NCBI RefSeq assembly: GCF_001456115.1
Contig: NZ_CP013264.1
Coordinates: 1,038,001 to 1,102,000, forward strand
Direction: 5' to 3'
Source: Sphingobium baderi
GTDB lineage: Bacteria > Pseudomonadota > Alphaproteobacteria > Sphingomonadales > Sphingomonadaceae
DNA length: 64,000 nucleotides
In this document: piece after piece, positions 53,914 to 62,544 of the stretch
Numbering within the stretch: the stretch's first letter is position 1
Layout: every line of letters begins with the position of its first letter
Notes under the pieces: generated by a model
What the model was told of the DNA's origin: nothing
Seen by the model: only the letters and a program-made list of their open reading frames with translations
Databases searched by the model: none
Made by a program: the position numbers and the translations under genes

Positions 53914-54840
53914 TTGGCTAGCCTGCAAAGGCAACAGTGCAATATCATTGAAATGCCAGGCGGACAGGGAGACCAGCAGGTGCCGGCAAACAGCATCCGA
54001 TCGCTCCACCGATCATTCGGCAAAAGCATTGGCCGGCTTGCGCCCGAATGGGTCGTGGAAAGATACAGGCACTGGACGACCGATGCCTATGTCGTTTCCT
54101 TTCCCAAAAGCGGGCGGACCTGGTTCCGCACGATGCTGGGCACTGCATTGCAGCTTCAGTTCGGAACGCGGACGGTCGATCCGACGTCCGTCCACCTGAT
54201 GTGGATGTTCGATCCCAATGTGCCGAGGCTATTGTTCACGCATGACGTGAACGCCCATCTCAACCATGTGGATAGCATAAGCTGGGACGGACACAGATAC
54301 CGCAGCAAGAAGACCATTCTTCTGGTGCGTGATCCCCGCGACACCATCGTGTCACTCTATTTCGAGATGACGAAGAGGGTGGGGGCCTATGACGGTCCGA
54401 TCGATGCGTTCATCCGACAGGACGCGGGAGGAATTGCCTCTCTCGTGGCATTCCTCAACAGCTGGATACGCAATTTACACCGCGTCCGTGCCTCGCTCCT
54501 TCTGACCTACGAAGATTTGCACAGGCAGCCTCATACCGCAGTCCGCACCGCGCTGGATTTCATAGGTGCCCATGATGTCAGCGATGAAAATATCGCGGAG
54601 GCGATCCGCCTGTCTTCCTTCGAAGCCATGCGCCGGATGGAACGCGCGGGCGCCGTTCAGCATGTCCGCCTGCGTCCCGCCAATGTCGACGATCCTCAGT
54701 CCTACAAAGTGCGGAGCGGTAAGATCGGCGGCTATCGGGAAGTCCTTTCTTCCCGGGACTGCGCCTTTCTCGACGATTATATCGCCACGCATCTCGATGC
54801 CAGACTCGTCCGCTACAAGGAGTCGATGCTAACCGGATGA
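53914..54840 (+). CDS. PAPS-dependent sulfotransferase
   Basis: Sulfotransferase of about 308 residues, which moves sulfate from PAPS to a hydroxyl, here probably on the polysaccharide or a lipid-linked intermediate. The 5'-phosphosulfate loop is SFPKSGRTWFRTMLG and the 3'-phosphate loop LVRDPRDTIVSLYF. The start is unsettled: TTG 53914 has GGGGAGA upstream, ATG 53953 and TTG 53866 are alternatives, and the strong AAAGGAGGT at 53872-53880 has no in-frame start at normal distance. It lies 69 bases after the oxygenase gene. Confidence 0.85.
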   Translation: MASLQRQQCNIIEMPGGQGDQQVPANSIRSLHRSFGKSIGRLAPEWVVERYRHWTTDAYVVSFPKSGRTWFRTMLGTALQLQFGTRTVDPTSVHLMWMFDPNVPRLLFTHDVNAHLNHVDSISWDGHRYRSKKTILLVRDPRDTIVSLYFEMTKRVGAYDGPIDAFIRQDAGGIASLVAFLNSWIRNLHRVRASLLLTYEDLHRQPHTAVRTALDFIGAHDVSDENIAEAIRLSSFEAMRRMERAGAVQHVRLRPANVDDPQSYKVRSGKIGGYREVLSSRDCAFLDDYIATHLDARLVRYKESMLTG

Positions 54841-54893
54841 ATGTCCTGGGAAATTGTCAATGAATCTGGCAATCGGTCCCGATATTAACAATT

Positions 54894-54917
54894 GGAACAA
54901 ATAATTTTATTTGTTTC
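54894..54917 (+). terminator. AT-rich hairpin after the sulfotransferase gene
   Basis: AACAAATA and TATTTGTT (54896-54903, 54908-54915) form a perfect stem with a 4-base loop, followed by TCTTTATTGTTT. In this GC-rich genome such an AT-rich stretch is unusual. It may act as terminator for the glycan operon or as an operator in front of the regulator gene. Confidence 0.45.
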
Positions 54918-54975
54918 TTTATTGTTTCCATTCGATATTGCTTTATCAAAGCGACGTGATGCTGAAGGGAGCAAT

Positions 54976-55671
54976 ATGCGTTGCGGCAGTCACTTCAAGC
55001 TTTCGGTAATCGGGCCGGAAAAAGGATGTAAAAGCCTTCAGTCATGTCTGACAGGCAGCGCATTTCAGATCCGGGTCTGGACCTTTCCGCAGCTTTTGGA
55101 ACTATTGATGGATGTCGAGGACAATCCCGACCAGATTGTCATCTTGATCATGACCGACGAACGGTCCGCCCTTATGGCCTGCCGATTATTGATGCAGCGT
55201 CTCTCAGGTCCCCGGTTATTATTGATATATGATTATCCGCAAGAATCGCCTGAGACGTCCGATTGCCTTCCTGCTCCTTCGGCGCTCCCTGCTTTCTTGA
55301 AATCCCTGCTCGATTGTCTCGGTGATGAAAAGCTGACGAATATCGCGGAAAACCCGATCGGCCAGGAACCGCCCAGCCAAAATCCGCTGTCGATGCGGGA
55401 GATCGAAATCCTGTCCTGTCTGGCCCATGGTCACGCGAACAAACGCATCGCTCGCGTACTCAACATCGCCGAAGCGACCGTGAAGGTGCATGTGAAGGCT
55501 ATTCTGCGAAAACTGCACCTGACGAACCGGACGCAGGCCGCCATCTGGGCCGTGCAGCAGGGTTTCACGTGGAAGCCCGAAGCGCCTTCCATTGTGGAAG
55601 CAGCTCCAGCCCAAGAGCGGTCTCCGCTGGTCGAGCAATCGCCCATAATCCTGCCGACAGAGTTTCACTGA
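54976..55671 (+). CDS. NarL/FixJ-type regulator with degenerate receiver (third of three)
   Basis: LuxR-type regulator of 231 residues. The HTH domain shows LSMREIEILSCLAHGHANKRI and EATVKVHVKAILRKLHLTNR. The N-terminal receiver-like region has no clear acceptor Asp (IVILIMTD) or acidic pair, so it is probably a pseudo-receiver. ATG 54976 is preceded by AAGGGA; the upstream AT-rich extension from 54892 is not protein-like. It marks the right end of the polysaccharide locus and converges with soxR, three bases apart. Confidence 0.82.
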   Translation: MRCGSHFKLSVIGPEKGCKSLQSCLTGSAFQIRVWTFPQLLELLMDVEDNPDQIVILIMTDERSALMACRLLMQRLSGPRLLLIYDYPQESPETSDCLPAPSALPAFLKSLLDCLGDEKLTNIAENPIGQEPPSQNPLSMREIEILSCLAHGHANKRIARVLNIAEATVKVHVKAILRKLHLTNRTQAAIWAVQQGFTWKPEAPSIVEAAPAQERSPLVEQSPIILPTEFH

Positions 55672-55674
55672 AGC

Positions 55675-56124
55675 TCATATATCCGCGATTCGCGCTCCGG
55701 GTCCTATCGTCGCGGCCCGATCATCTGGATTGCGTAAGGGGCAGTCGGCTATCGAAAGGCAGCCGCATCCGATGCAACCGTCGAGTTGGTCGCGCAAACG
55801 GGTCAGCAAGGCGATGCGCCGATCGAGATCGCTCCTCCAGTTCGCGGACAGCGCAGACCAATCCTGAGCCGTCACGGGCCGCCCGGCGGGCAAGGCCGCG
55901 AGCCGCTCCCTGATGACCGCAAGCGGAATGCCGACGCGTTGCGCGATCCTGATGATGGCGATCAACCGCAGGACGGAACGCGGATAACGGCGCTGATTGC
56001 CGCGCGTCCGCCAGCTTTCGATCAGACCCTGCGCCTCATAAAAATGCAGGGTGGAGACCGGAACGCCCGCTCGCCGGGCTACCTCACCGACGCTAAGTTC
56101 TGGACCCTGTTCCTTCAAACTCAT
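55675..56124 (-). CDS. soxR: Redox-sensing MerR-family activator SoxR
   Basis: Transcription factor of 149 residues. The N-terminal MerR helix-turn-helix is [21 protein letters not shown], followed by the dimerisation helix. The [2Fe-2S] cluster ligands are Cys117, Cys120, Cys122 and Cys128 in [12 protein letters not shown], the same spacing as E. coli SoxR. It is divergent from the RND pump operon, with a SoxR-type promoter between them. Oxidation of the cluster by redox-cycling compounds should switch on the pump. Confidence 0.95.
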   Translation of the reverse strand: MSLKEQGPELSVGEVARRAGVPVSTLHFYEAQGLIESWRTRGNQRRYPRSVLRLIAIIRIAQRVGIPLAVIRERLAALPAGRPVTAQDWSALSANWRSDLDRRIALLTRLRDQLDGCIGCGCLSIADCPLRNPDDRAATIGPGARIADI

Positions 56125-56167
56125 AGGCTTGCCATGGCGCCTTTTTTCAGGTGGAGCGAAAAACCGC

Positions 56168-56198
56168 TTTACCTCAATAATAGTTGATGTTCTATGGA
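56168..56198 (+). promoter_or_regulatory. SoxR-type promoter of the RND efflux operon
   Basis: The -35-like TTTACC (56168-56173) and -10-like TATGGA (56193-56198) are separated by 19 bases. This long spacer is the hallmark of MerR/SoxR-controlled promoters. The spacer contains the dyad TCAA..TTGA, and CGCTTTACCTCAA matches the E. coli soxS promoter exactly. Transcription would begin about 25 bases before the adaptor start. Confidence 0.82.
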
Positions 56199-56230
56199 GG
56201 CGCTCCTGAGTTCAAACATGGGGGCAGATT

Positions 56231-57355
56231 TTGGAAACGGCAGAACGCCAGACGGACCAGCGAGCGATCGCGTCATGGCGCAACATGGCAATAGCCGTGG
56301 GTATTATAGCCCTCATCTTCCTGTTGCTTTTCGCCTGGAGAAGCTGGCGCAATGCGGCTCCTGCCGCTGCCGGTCCGCCACCCACCGCCGTTGCCGCCAC
56401 GCTGATACGGCCGGTGGACGCGCCGGTTTCGCTGGAAGCGGTAGGGTCGTTACGCGCCGTAGAGGAAGTGATGCTGGCGCCCGAAGTGGCGGGACGCGTC
56501 ACCGCCATCCTGTTCCAGCCCGGCGCGCGGGTGAAGGCGGGCGCGCCGCTGGTGCAGCTATATGATGCGCCAGAGCGGGCGGATCGTGCGGCGGCCGCAG
56601 CGAAGGCGCGATTTGCGGACGCACAACTGGCACGCTCTCGCGAATTGGTGCCGGGCGGCGCGGAGTCGCGCGAAATGCTCGACCAAAGGCGGGCCGAGCA
56701 CGATCAGGCGCTGGCTTCGGTCCGGCAGCTGGACGCCCGCATCACCCAGAAACGGATCGTTGCGCCTTTCCCCGGCGAACTGGGTGTGCGCCGCATCAAC
56801 CTTGGCCAATATCTTAATCCGGGCGACCCGATCGTCAGCCTGACGGCGCTGGACCGGCTCTATGCCGATTTCACGGTGCCGCAGCAGGATCTGTCGCGCA
56901 TCAAGGTCGGCGGACCGGTGCGCCTGACGTCGGACGCTTGGCCCGGACGCAGCTTTGCCGGCCGGATCACCACCATAGAGCCACGGATCGGCACGGACAG
57001 TCGTAACATCATGGTACAGGCTATGGTTGCCAATCCCGACCGTGCGCTTCGTCCCGGAATGTATGTAAACGCTGCGCTGGAATTGCCGGTGCAAAGAGCG
57101 GCGCTGATCGTTCCGACAACGGCGATCCAAACATCGGCGTCGGGCGACAGCGTCATCGTCATTCGGGGAAGCAATGCGCGGCGACAGGGTAAGGCCGAGG
57201 CCGTATCCGTTATCACCGGGCGCCGTATCGGCAACAATGTGGTGGTGACCCGGGGACTTAAGGCCGGCGATGTTGTGGTAAGCGAAGGACAGCTTCGCAT
57301 CCAACCGGGCGCTGACGTGCGCGTCACGCGTCTTGTTCCCGCGACGGAGCGCTGA
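56231..57355 (+). CDS. RND efflux periplasmic adaptor (MexH/AcrA-like)
   Basis: Membrane fusion protein, 374 residues from a TTG start with GGGGGC upstream (alternative ATG 56285). A membrane anchor lies near residues 20-38, followed by the lipoyl half PEVAGRVTAILFQPGARV, a coiled-coil hairpin and ITQKRIVAPFPGELGVRRI. It joins the permease to the outer membrane factor. The SoxR context makes it resemble the MexGHI-OpmD arrangement, though no MexG gene is seen. Confidence 0.92.
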   Translation: METAERQTDQRAIASWRNMAIAVGIIALIFLLLFAWRSWRNAAPAAAGPPPTAVAATLIRPVDAPVSLEAVGSLRAVEEVMLAPEVAGRVTAILFQPGARVKAGAPLVQLYDAPERADRAAAAAKARFADAQLARSRELVPGGAESREMLDQRRAEHDQALASVRQLDARITQKRIVAPFPGELGVRRINLGQYLNPGDPIVSLTALDRLYADFTVPQQDLSRIKVGGPVRLTSDAWPGRSFAGRITTIEPRIGTDSRNIMVQAMVANPDRALRPGMYVNAALELPVQRAALIVPTTAIQTSASGDSVIVIRGSNARRQGKAEAVSVITGRRIGNNVVVTRGLKAGDVVVSEGQLRIQPGADVRVTRLVPATER

Positions 57356-57360
57356 AGGCC

Positions 57361-60300
57361 ATGCGGTTCACGGATATCTTCATACGCCGCCCGATACTTT
57401 CCATCGTCGTTAGCCTGCTGATCCTGCTGGTGGGGAGCATATCCTTCTTCCTGCTGCAGCTGCGGGAATATCCGAAGATGGAAAGCGCGACCATCGTGGT
57501 CGATACCAGTTATCCGGGCGCGACGCAGGATGTGATGCAGGGTTTCGTCACCACGCCGATCGCGCAGGCGATCGCAACGGCGAACGGCATCGAATATCTC
57601 ACATCGACCTCTACCCAGGGCAAGAGCCAGGTGAAGGCGAAGCTTGTGCTCAACGCCAACGCTGATCGTTCGATGACCGAGGTGCTCGCGAAAGTGCAGC
57701 AGGTGAAATATCGCCTGCCTCCCGGCGCGACCGATCCTGTCATCACCAAGATCACCGATGGCGCTTCTGCCATCCAGTATATCTCCTTCGTCAGTGATAC
57801 GCTGACCGTCCCGCAGATCACGGACTTCGCCACGCGGGTCGCGCAACCGCTCATCACTGCGGTGCCTGGTGTGGCGGCGGCGGATATCTATGGCGGGCAG
57901 ACCTTGGCGATGCGGATATGGGTCGATCCCGACAAACTGGCTGCGAGGGGATTGTCTGCGGGCGATATCGCTGCGGCGCTCCGGGCCAATAATGTGCAGG
58001 CCGCGCCGGGCCAGCTCAAAGGCGCGGACACTGCCATCAACATCACGGCTCTGACAGACCTGCGCGGGCTGGACGATTTCCGAGACATGGTGGTGAAGTC
58101 CGGAGCGGACGGCGTTGTCCGCTTGCGTGATATCGCGACTGTGGAGATCGGCGGGCAGAATTACGACACGATGGCGCTGGCCAATGGCAGCAGGGCCATA
58201 TTCATTGCGATTTCTCCTACCCCCGACGGTAATCCGCTGGATATCGTCAAAGGCGTGCAGGATCTCCTGCCCGGTATACAGCGCGTGACGCCGCCGGGCC
58301 TTGAAGTCTTCAACCAGTTCGACGTGGCGCATTTCGTCCATGCCTCTATCGACGAAGTGCTCCGCACCTTGGTGGAGGCGATTCTGATCGTCGTGATCGT
58401 GATCTTCCTGTTCCTGGGATCGCTGCGGGCGGTGCTGATTCCCGTGCTCACCATTCCGCTTTCGCTGGTTGGCACGGCCGCCTTGATGCTGGCCTTCGGC
58501 TTTTCGATCAATCTGCTGACTTTGCTGGCGATGGTGCTGGCGATCGGGTTAGTCGTGGATGACGCCATCGTGGTCGTGGAGAATATCCATCGCCATATCG
58601 AGGAAGGTCTGACCCCCGTGCGGGCCGCGCTGATCGGCGCGCGGGAGATCGTCAACCCCGTAATCGCGATGACGATTACGCTAGCGGCGGTTTATACGCC
58701 TATCGGCCTGATGGGTGGTCTTACCGGCGCGTTGTTCAGGGAGTTCGCCTTCACGCTGGCATCGTCCGTCATCGTTTCAGGCGTGATCGCGCTCACCCTG
58801 TCGCCGATGATGAGCAGCTATCTGCTGAACGACAAGGTCGCGGAAGGAAAATTCGCCCAGCGGATCGAACATGGCATGGCGCGGCTGATCGCAGGCTATG
58901 ACCGGTTGCTGGGCCGCACGCTCGCCGCGCGGAGTGCTGTGCTGGCGATGGGTGTCGCTATGCTGGTGGGCATTGTGATCCTGTTCAGCGGCGCGCAGCG
59001 CGAACTCGCGCCGCAGGAGGATCAGGGCTTCGTCCTCGTCCAGACGAAGGGACCGCAATATGCGAACATCGACTACACGGCCCGCTTCGCGCAGGATGTG
59101 GAGCGGATGTTTCGCCAATTCCCCGAATATGTCTCCACCTTCATCACGATGGGTATGGATGGGATGAACAGCAGCTTCAGCGGCATCATCCTCAAGGAAT
59201 GGAACGAACGACCACGGGGCGCCGATGCGATCCAGGCGGAACTCAACGCCAAGGGCAGCGCGATCACCGGCGTTTTCGCCACGGCCTTTCAGCCGCCGCC
59301 CTTGCCTGCGGGCAGCGGTGGGTTGCCCGTGCAGATGGTGATTCGCTCGTCCGAGGATTTTCCAGCCCTGTTCACCAGCATGGAAAAGCTGAAGGGCGCG
59401 GCATGGTCGAGTGGGCTTTTCGCTTTTGTCGACAGCGATCTGGCTTTTGACAGCCCGGAAGCCCGCATGGTGATCGATAGGGCCAAGGCAGGCGAGATGG
59501 GGGTGAGCATGGATGCCATCGCTTCTACGCTGGCGACGCTCGTGGGAGAGAATTACATCAATCGCTTCAACTGGCATGAGCGGTCCTATGATGTGATCGT
59601 CCAGGTGCCGCGCGAACGGCGGCTAACGCCGGACAAGCTGGGACAATTTTATGTAAAGGCAGCATCGGGAATATTGGTGCCGCTCTCCACGGTCGTGCGG
59701 ATCGACATGCATCCGCAGGCGAACCGCCTACCCCAATTCAACCAGATGAACGCAGCCACCCTGTCCGCCGTGCTGGCCCCTGGTGTCACCATGGGGCAGG
59801 CGGTCGATTTCCTGAAGGGGCAACCCTTGCCGGCAGGCATGACCGTGGACTGGCTGTCGGACAGCCGCCAATATGTGACGGAAGGGGACAGGCTGACCTT
59901 CTCCTTCGGTTTTGCGTTGGTGGTGATCTTTCTGGTGCTGGCGGCGCAGTTCGAGAGCTTCCGCGATCCGCTGGTGATTCTGGTGACGGTGCCGCTGGCG
60001 GTGTGCGGGGCGCTGGTGCCGCTCTACCTCGGCTTCACCACGCTCAACATATACACGCAGATCGGGCTGGTTACGCTGATCGGCCTTATTTCCAAGCATG
60101 GCATATTAATGGTGTCCTTCGCCAATGAGATACAGCAAAGCGAAGGGCTGGACCGTATCGCCGCGATCCGCAAAGCCGCGGCAATCCGCATGCGGCCGGT
60201 GCTGATGACGACAGCGGCGATGGTGGCGGGTCTTGTCCCGCTGCTCTTCGCCAGCGGGGCGGGTGCGGCAAGCCGCTTCGCGATCGGCATCGTCGTCGTC

Positions 60301-60438
60301 ATGGGCATGTTGATCGGAACGCTCTTCACCCTGTTCGTGCTGCCGACCATCTACAGCTTCGTGGCGCGCGATCATCGCGCGGCGGCGGGCGGTCCTCGTG
60401 CCCGGCAGATCGCGGAGATGGAGGCGACCCATGCATAG
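57361..60438 (+). CDS. RND-family multidrug efflux permease
   Basis: Proton-driven inner-membrane pump of 1025 residues, normal for the HAE1 class. It starts MRFTDIFIRRPILSIVVSLL, has 12 membrane helices and the proton-relay pair in GLVVDDAIVVVEN near 400. The large periplasmic loops lie between helices 1-2 and 7-8. It is probably a MexI/MexF-type drug or dye exporter. It starts five bases after the adaptor stop, and the outer membrane factor gene overlaps its end by eight bases. Confidence 0.95.
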   Translation: MRFTDIFIRRPILSIVVSLLILLVGSISFFLLQLREYPKMESATIVVDTSYPGATQDVMQGFVTTPIAQAIATANGIEYLTSTSTQGKSQVKAKLVLNANADRSMTEVLAKVQQVKYRLPPGATDPVITKITDGASAIQYISFVSDTLTVPQITDFATRVAQPLITAVPGVAAADIYGGQTLAMRIWVDPDKLAARGLSAGDIAAALRANNVQAAPGQLKGADTAINITALTDLRGLDDFRDMVVKSGADGVVRLRDIATVEIGGQNYDTMALANGSRAIFIAISPTPDGNPLDIVKGVQDLLPGIQRVTPPGLEVFNQFDVAHFVHASIDEVLRTLVEAILIVVIVIFLFLGSLRAVLIPVLTIPLSLVGTAALMLAFGFSINLLTLLAMVLAIGLVVDDAIVVVENIHRHIEEGLTPVRAALIGAREIVNPVIAMTITLAAVYTPIGLMGGLTGALFREFAFTLASSVIVSGVIALTLSPMMSSYLLNDKVAEGKFAQRIEHGMARLIAGYDRLLGRTLAARSAVLAMGVAMLVGIVILFSGAQRELAPQEDQGFVLVQTKGPQYANIDYTARFAQDVERMFRQFPEYVSTFITMGMDGMNSSFSGIILKEWNERPRGADAIQAELNAKGSAITGVFATAFQPPPLPAGSGGLPVQMVIRSSEDFPALFTSMEKLKGAAWSSGLFAFVDSDLAFDSPEARMVIDRAKAGEMGVSMDAIASTLATLVGENYINRFNWHERSYDVIVQVPRERRLTPDKLGQFYVKAASGILVPLSTVVRIDMHPQANRLPQFNQMNAATLSAVLAPGVTMGQAVDFLKGQPLPAGMTVDWLSDSRQYVTEGDRLTFSFGFALVVIFLVLAAQFESFRDPLVILVTVPLAVCGALVPLYLGFTTLNIYTQIGLVTLIGLISKHGILMVSFANEIQQSEGLDRIAAIRKAAAIRMRPVLMTTAAMVAGLVPLLFASGAGAASRFAIGIVVVMGMLIGTLFTLFVLPTIYSFVARDHRAAAGGPRARQIAEMEATHA

Positions 60439-61906
60439 CGCCAAGGCCGCGACGCTCGCATTGACGCTGTTCGCGAGCGGTTGCGCCGCCGGGCCGGACT
60501 ATCAGCCGCCCGCGCCGCTGCCCACCGTTGCGGGGGCCTTCATCACGTCTGCGCCGGGGACGCAATCGGGGGAGGGCCAGGACAGATGGTGGCGCCTCTA
60601 TGACGATCCTGTCCTCGATCACCTGATCGAACAGGCACTGGTCACCAATACCGACCTGCGTGTGGCGGCCGCGAATCTTCGCCGGGCGCAGGCCGTTTTG
60701 CAGGAATCCCGAATGGCGCGCCTGCCGTCCACCGACTTGAACGGTGGTGTCAGCTATGGCGATGGCTTCGGTCCCAATGCGGGCGCGCAGTTCGCGGGCA
60801 GCGAGCAGCAATGGTCACAATCCGGCAGCTTGGCCGTCGCATGGGAAGCCGACCTGTTTGGTCGCGTGCGCCGCTCGATCGAAGCTGCGCGCGCCGACGC
60901 CGCGACTATTGCTGCCGCCCGGGATCGCGTCGTTGTCGTCGTGGTGGCGGAAACGGCGCGGGCCTATGCCGACGCCTGCACCCTGGGCGAAAGCGAAGCT
61001 ATTGTGCGTCAGTCGATCCGCATTGCCCAGCAGGGACTGGCGCTGACCCAGGCAAGGTTTGCGGCAGGTTCGGCCGCGACCTTCGATGTCGAGCGTGCGG
61101 CTGGAGCATTGGCGGATGCACGGGCTGCGTTGCCTCCGCTGGTCGGCCAGCGGCAGGCGCGCCTGTTCGAACTGGCCACCCTTGTCGGAGGCATGCCTGC
61201 CGACATCCCGGTGGAAGCGCGGGATTGCATTCGTTCGCCCGCGCCGGTTGCTTCCATTCCCGTTGGCGATGGCGTTGGCCTGCTGGCGCGGCGGCCGGAT
61301 GTGCGGGAAGCGGAGAGGCGCCTTGCCGCTGACACGGCGCGTATCGGCATAGCGACAGCGGATCTCTATCCCCGCATTTCGCTGGGCGCTTCGGGCAATT
61401 TCTTCCGCAACGATCAAGTCAGGGGGAGCGATGCCTTCAGCTTTTCAGTAGGTCCGCTGCTTTCGTGGAGTTTCCCCAATATCGCCGCGGCCCGGGCACG
61501 GGTGGCGCAGGCCGAAGCGGGCGCGCAGGCGTCGTTGGCGACATTTGACGGAGTCGTGCTCGGCGCGTTCAAGGAGGTAGAGCAGGCGCTGGCCGCTTAT
61601 GCCGCGCAGCAGGGGCGTCGCGATGCGCTTGCCGAATCCGTGACAAGGGCGGAAACGGCGCATCGCCTGGCTGAAAGGCGCTACAGGGCGGGGGCGATTT
61701 CGTTCCTCGATCTGCTCGACGCGCAACGGCAGTTGGTTCAGGGCCGCATTGCGCTGACTGGCTCTATGCAGGCGCTGGGATCGGCCCGCATAGACCTGTT
61801 CAAGGCGCTGGGCGGCGGATGGCAGGCTGCTGCCCCGAAAGCCGGGGATTCAGACAGGCGGGCTGGCAATGCGGATAGCGATATTGACGTTCGAGGGGTT
61901 CAATGA
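60431..61906 (+). CDS. NodT/OpmD-type outer membrane factor lipoprotein
   Basis: TolC-like outer-membrane channel for the RND pump, 491 residues. Lipobox FASGC gives lipidated Cys18, then AAGPDYQPP. ATG 60431 is inside the permease end (8-base overlap); the start at 60398 is deeper inside and has no signal. It has the same two-repeat OEP structure as the protein at 4971, including LLARRPDVREAERRL and KALGGGW near the end. Confidence 0.93.
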   Translation: MHSAKAATLALTLFASGCAAGPDYQPPAPLPTVAGAFITSAPGTQSGEGQDRWWRLYDDPVLDHLIEQALVTNTDLRVAAANLRRAQAVLQESRMARLPSTDLNGGVSYGDGFGPNAGAQFAGSEQQWSQSGSLAVAWEADLFGRVRRSIEAARADAATIAAARDRVVVVVVAETARAYADACTLGESEAIVRQSIRIAQQGLALTQARFAAGSAATFDVERAAGALADARAALPPLVGQRQARLFELATLVGGMPADIPVEARDCIRSPAPVASIPVGDGVGLLARRPDVREAERRLAADTARIGIATADLYPRISLGASGNFFRNDQVRGSDAFSFSVGPLLSWSFPNIAAARARVAQAEAGAQASLATFDGVVLGAFKEVEQALAAYAAQQGRRDALAESVTRAETAHRLAERRYRAGAISFLDLLDAQRQLVQGRIALTGSMQALGSARIDLFKALGGGWQAAAPKAGDSDRRAGNADSDIDVRGVQ

Positions 61907-62501
61907 ACTCGATTCCTTCATAGCGGCCGGGATTCTAGGCCGGATGCGCCCGCAAAGGTGGGAGATCGGCATCACCTCTCCCACCGAACGGGTGACATCT
62001 ATGAACGGCGTCACGATCGTCCGGCAACAGCCACTGGACTATGCGGCGGAGGCCGACGCGGTCCTTATCGGCAGTGGCGTCAACACACGCCGGATCGCGA
62101 CGGACGTCGACATGTTGCGCCGCATCCGGCTGGACCCGGCGCGCCAGTTGATTGGCGCGCAATGTTCCGGGGCGCTGCTGCTCGCCAAGCTCGGCCTGAT
62201 CGGAAAACTCCCCGCCTGTACTGACCTCACCAGCAGGCCCTGGGTCGAGGATGCGGGTGTGGAAGTGATCGACGCGCCCTTCATTGCACATGGCAATGTG
62301 GCGACGGCGGGCGGCTGCCTCGCCAGTCAGTATCTGGCGGCGTGGCTGATTCTGCGTCTGGCGGGACGCGCGGAGGCGGAAGCGGCGCTGCACTATGTCG
62401 CGCCGGTGGGAGAGAAGGCGGCCTATGTCGAGCGGGCCATCGCCAATGTCCTGCCCTTCGTCAAGGACGCGCAGAGCGCCAGTTGGCGCCGGACGGGCTG
62501 A
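61869..62501 (+). CDS. DJ-1/PfpI-family protein
   Basis: Class I glutamine-amidotransferase-like protein of 210 residues. The nucleophile elbow is GAQCSGALLLA with Cys99, and the N terminus is MRIAILTFEGFNELDS. It overlaps the outer membrane factor gene by 38 bases in another frame, so it is the last member of the SoxR-type operon. Family members include glyoxalase III-like, isonitrile hydratase-like and protein-repair enzymes, and relation to isonitrile hydratase is plausible by length. A role in electrophile or redox stress would fit the promoter. Confidence 0.88.
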   Translation: MRIAILTFEGFNELDSFIAAGILGRMRPQRWEIGITSPTERVTSMNGVTIVRQQPLDYAAEADAVLIGSGVNTRRIATDVDMLRRIRLDPARQLIGAQCSGALLLAKLGLIGKLPACTDLTSRPWVEDAGVEVIDAPFIAHGNVATAGGCLASQYLAAWLILRLAGRAEAEAALHYVAPVGEKAAYVERAIANVLPFVKDAQSASWRRTG

Positions 62502-62505
62502 CGGG

Positions 62506-62539
62506 AAAAAGGGCGGGCCGCTAATGCTATCCCGCCCTT
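62506..62539 (-). terminator. Terminator between DJ-1 gene and permease gene
   Basis: AAGGGCGGG (62509-62517) and CCCGCCCTT (62531-62539) form a perfect 9-bp stem. On the minus strand it is followed by a T run (from A at 62506-62510), so it is an intrinsic terminator for the permease gene and may also stop the operon on the plus strand. Confidence 0.8.
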
Positions 62540-62544
62540 CTGGA

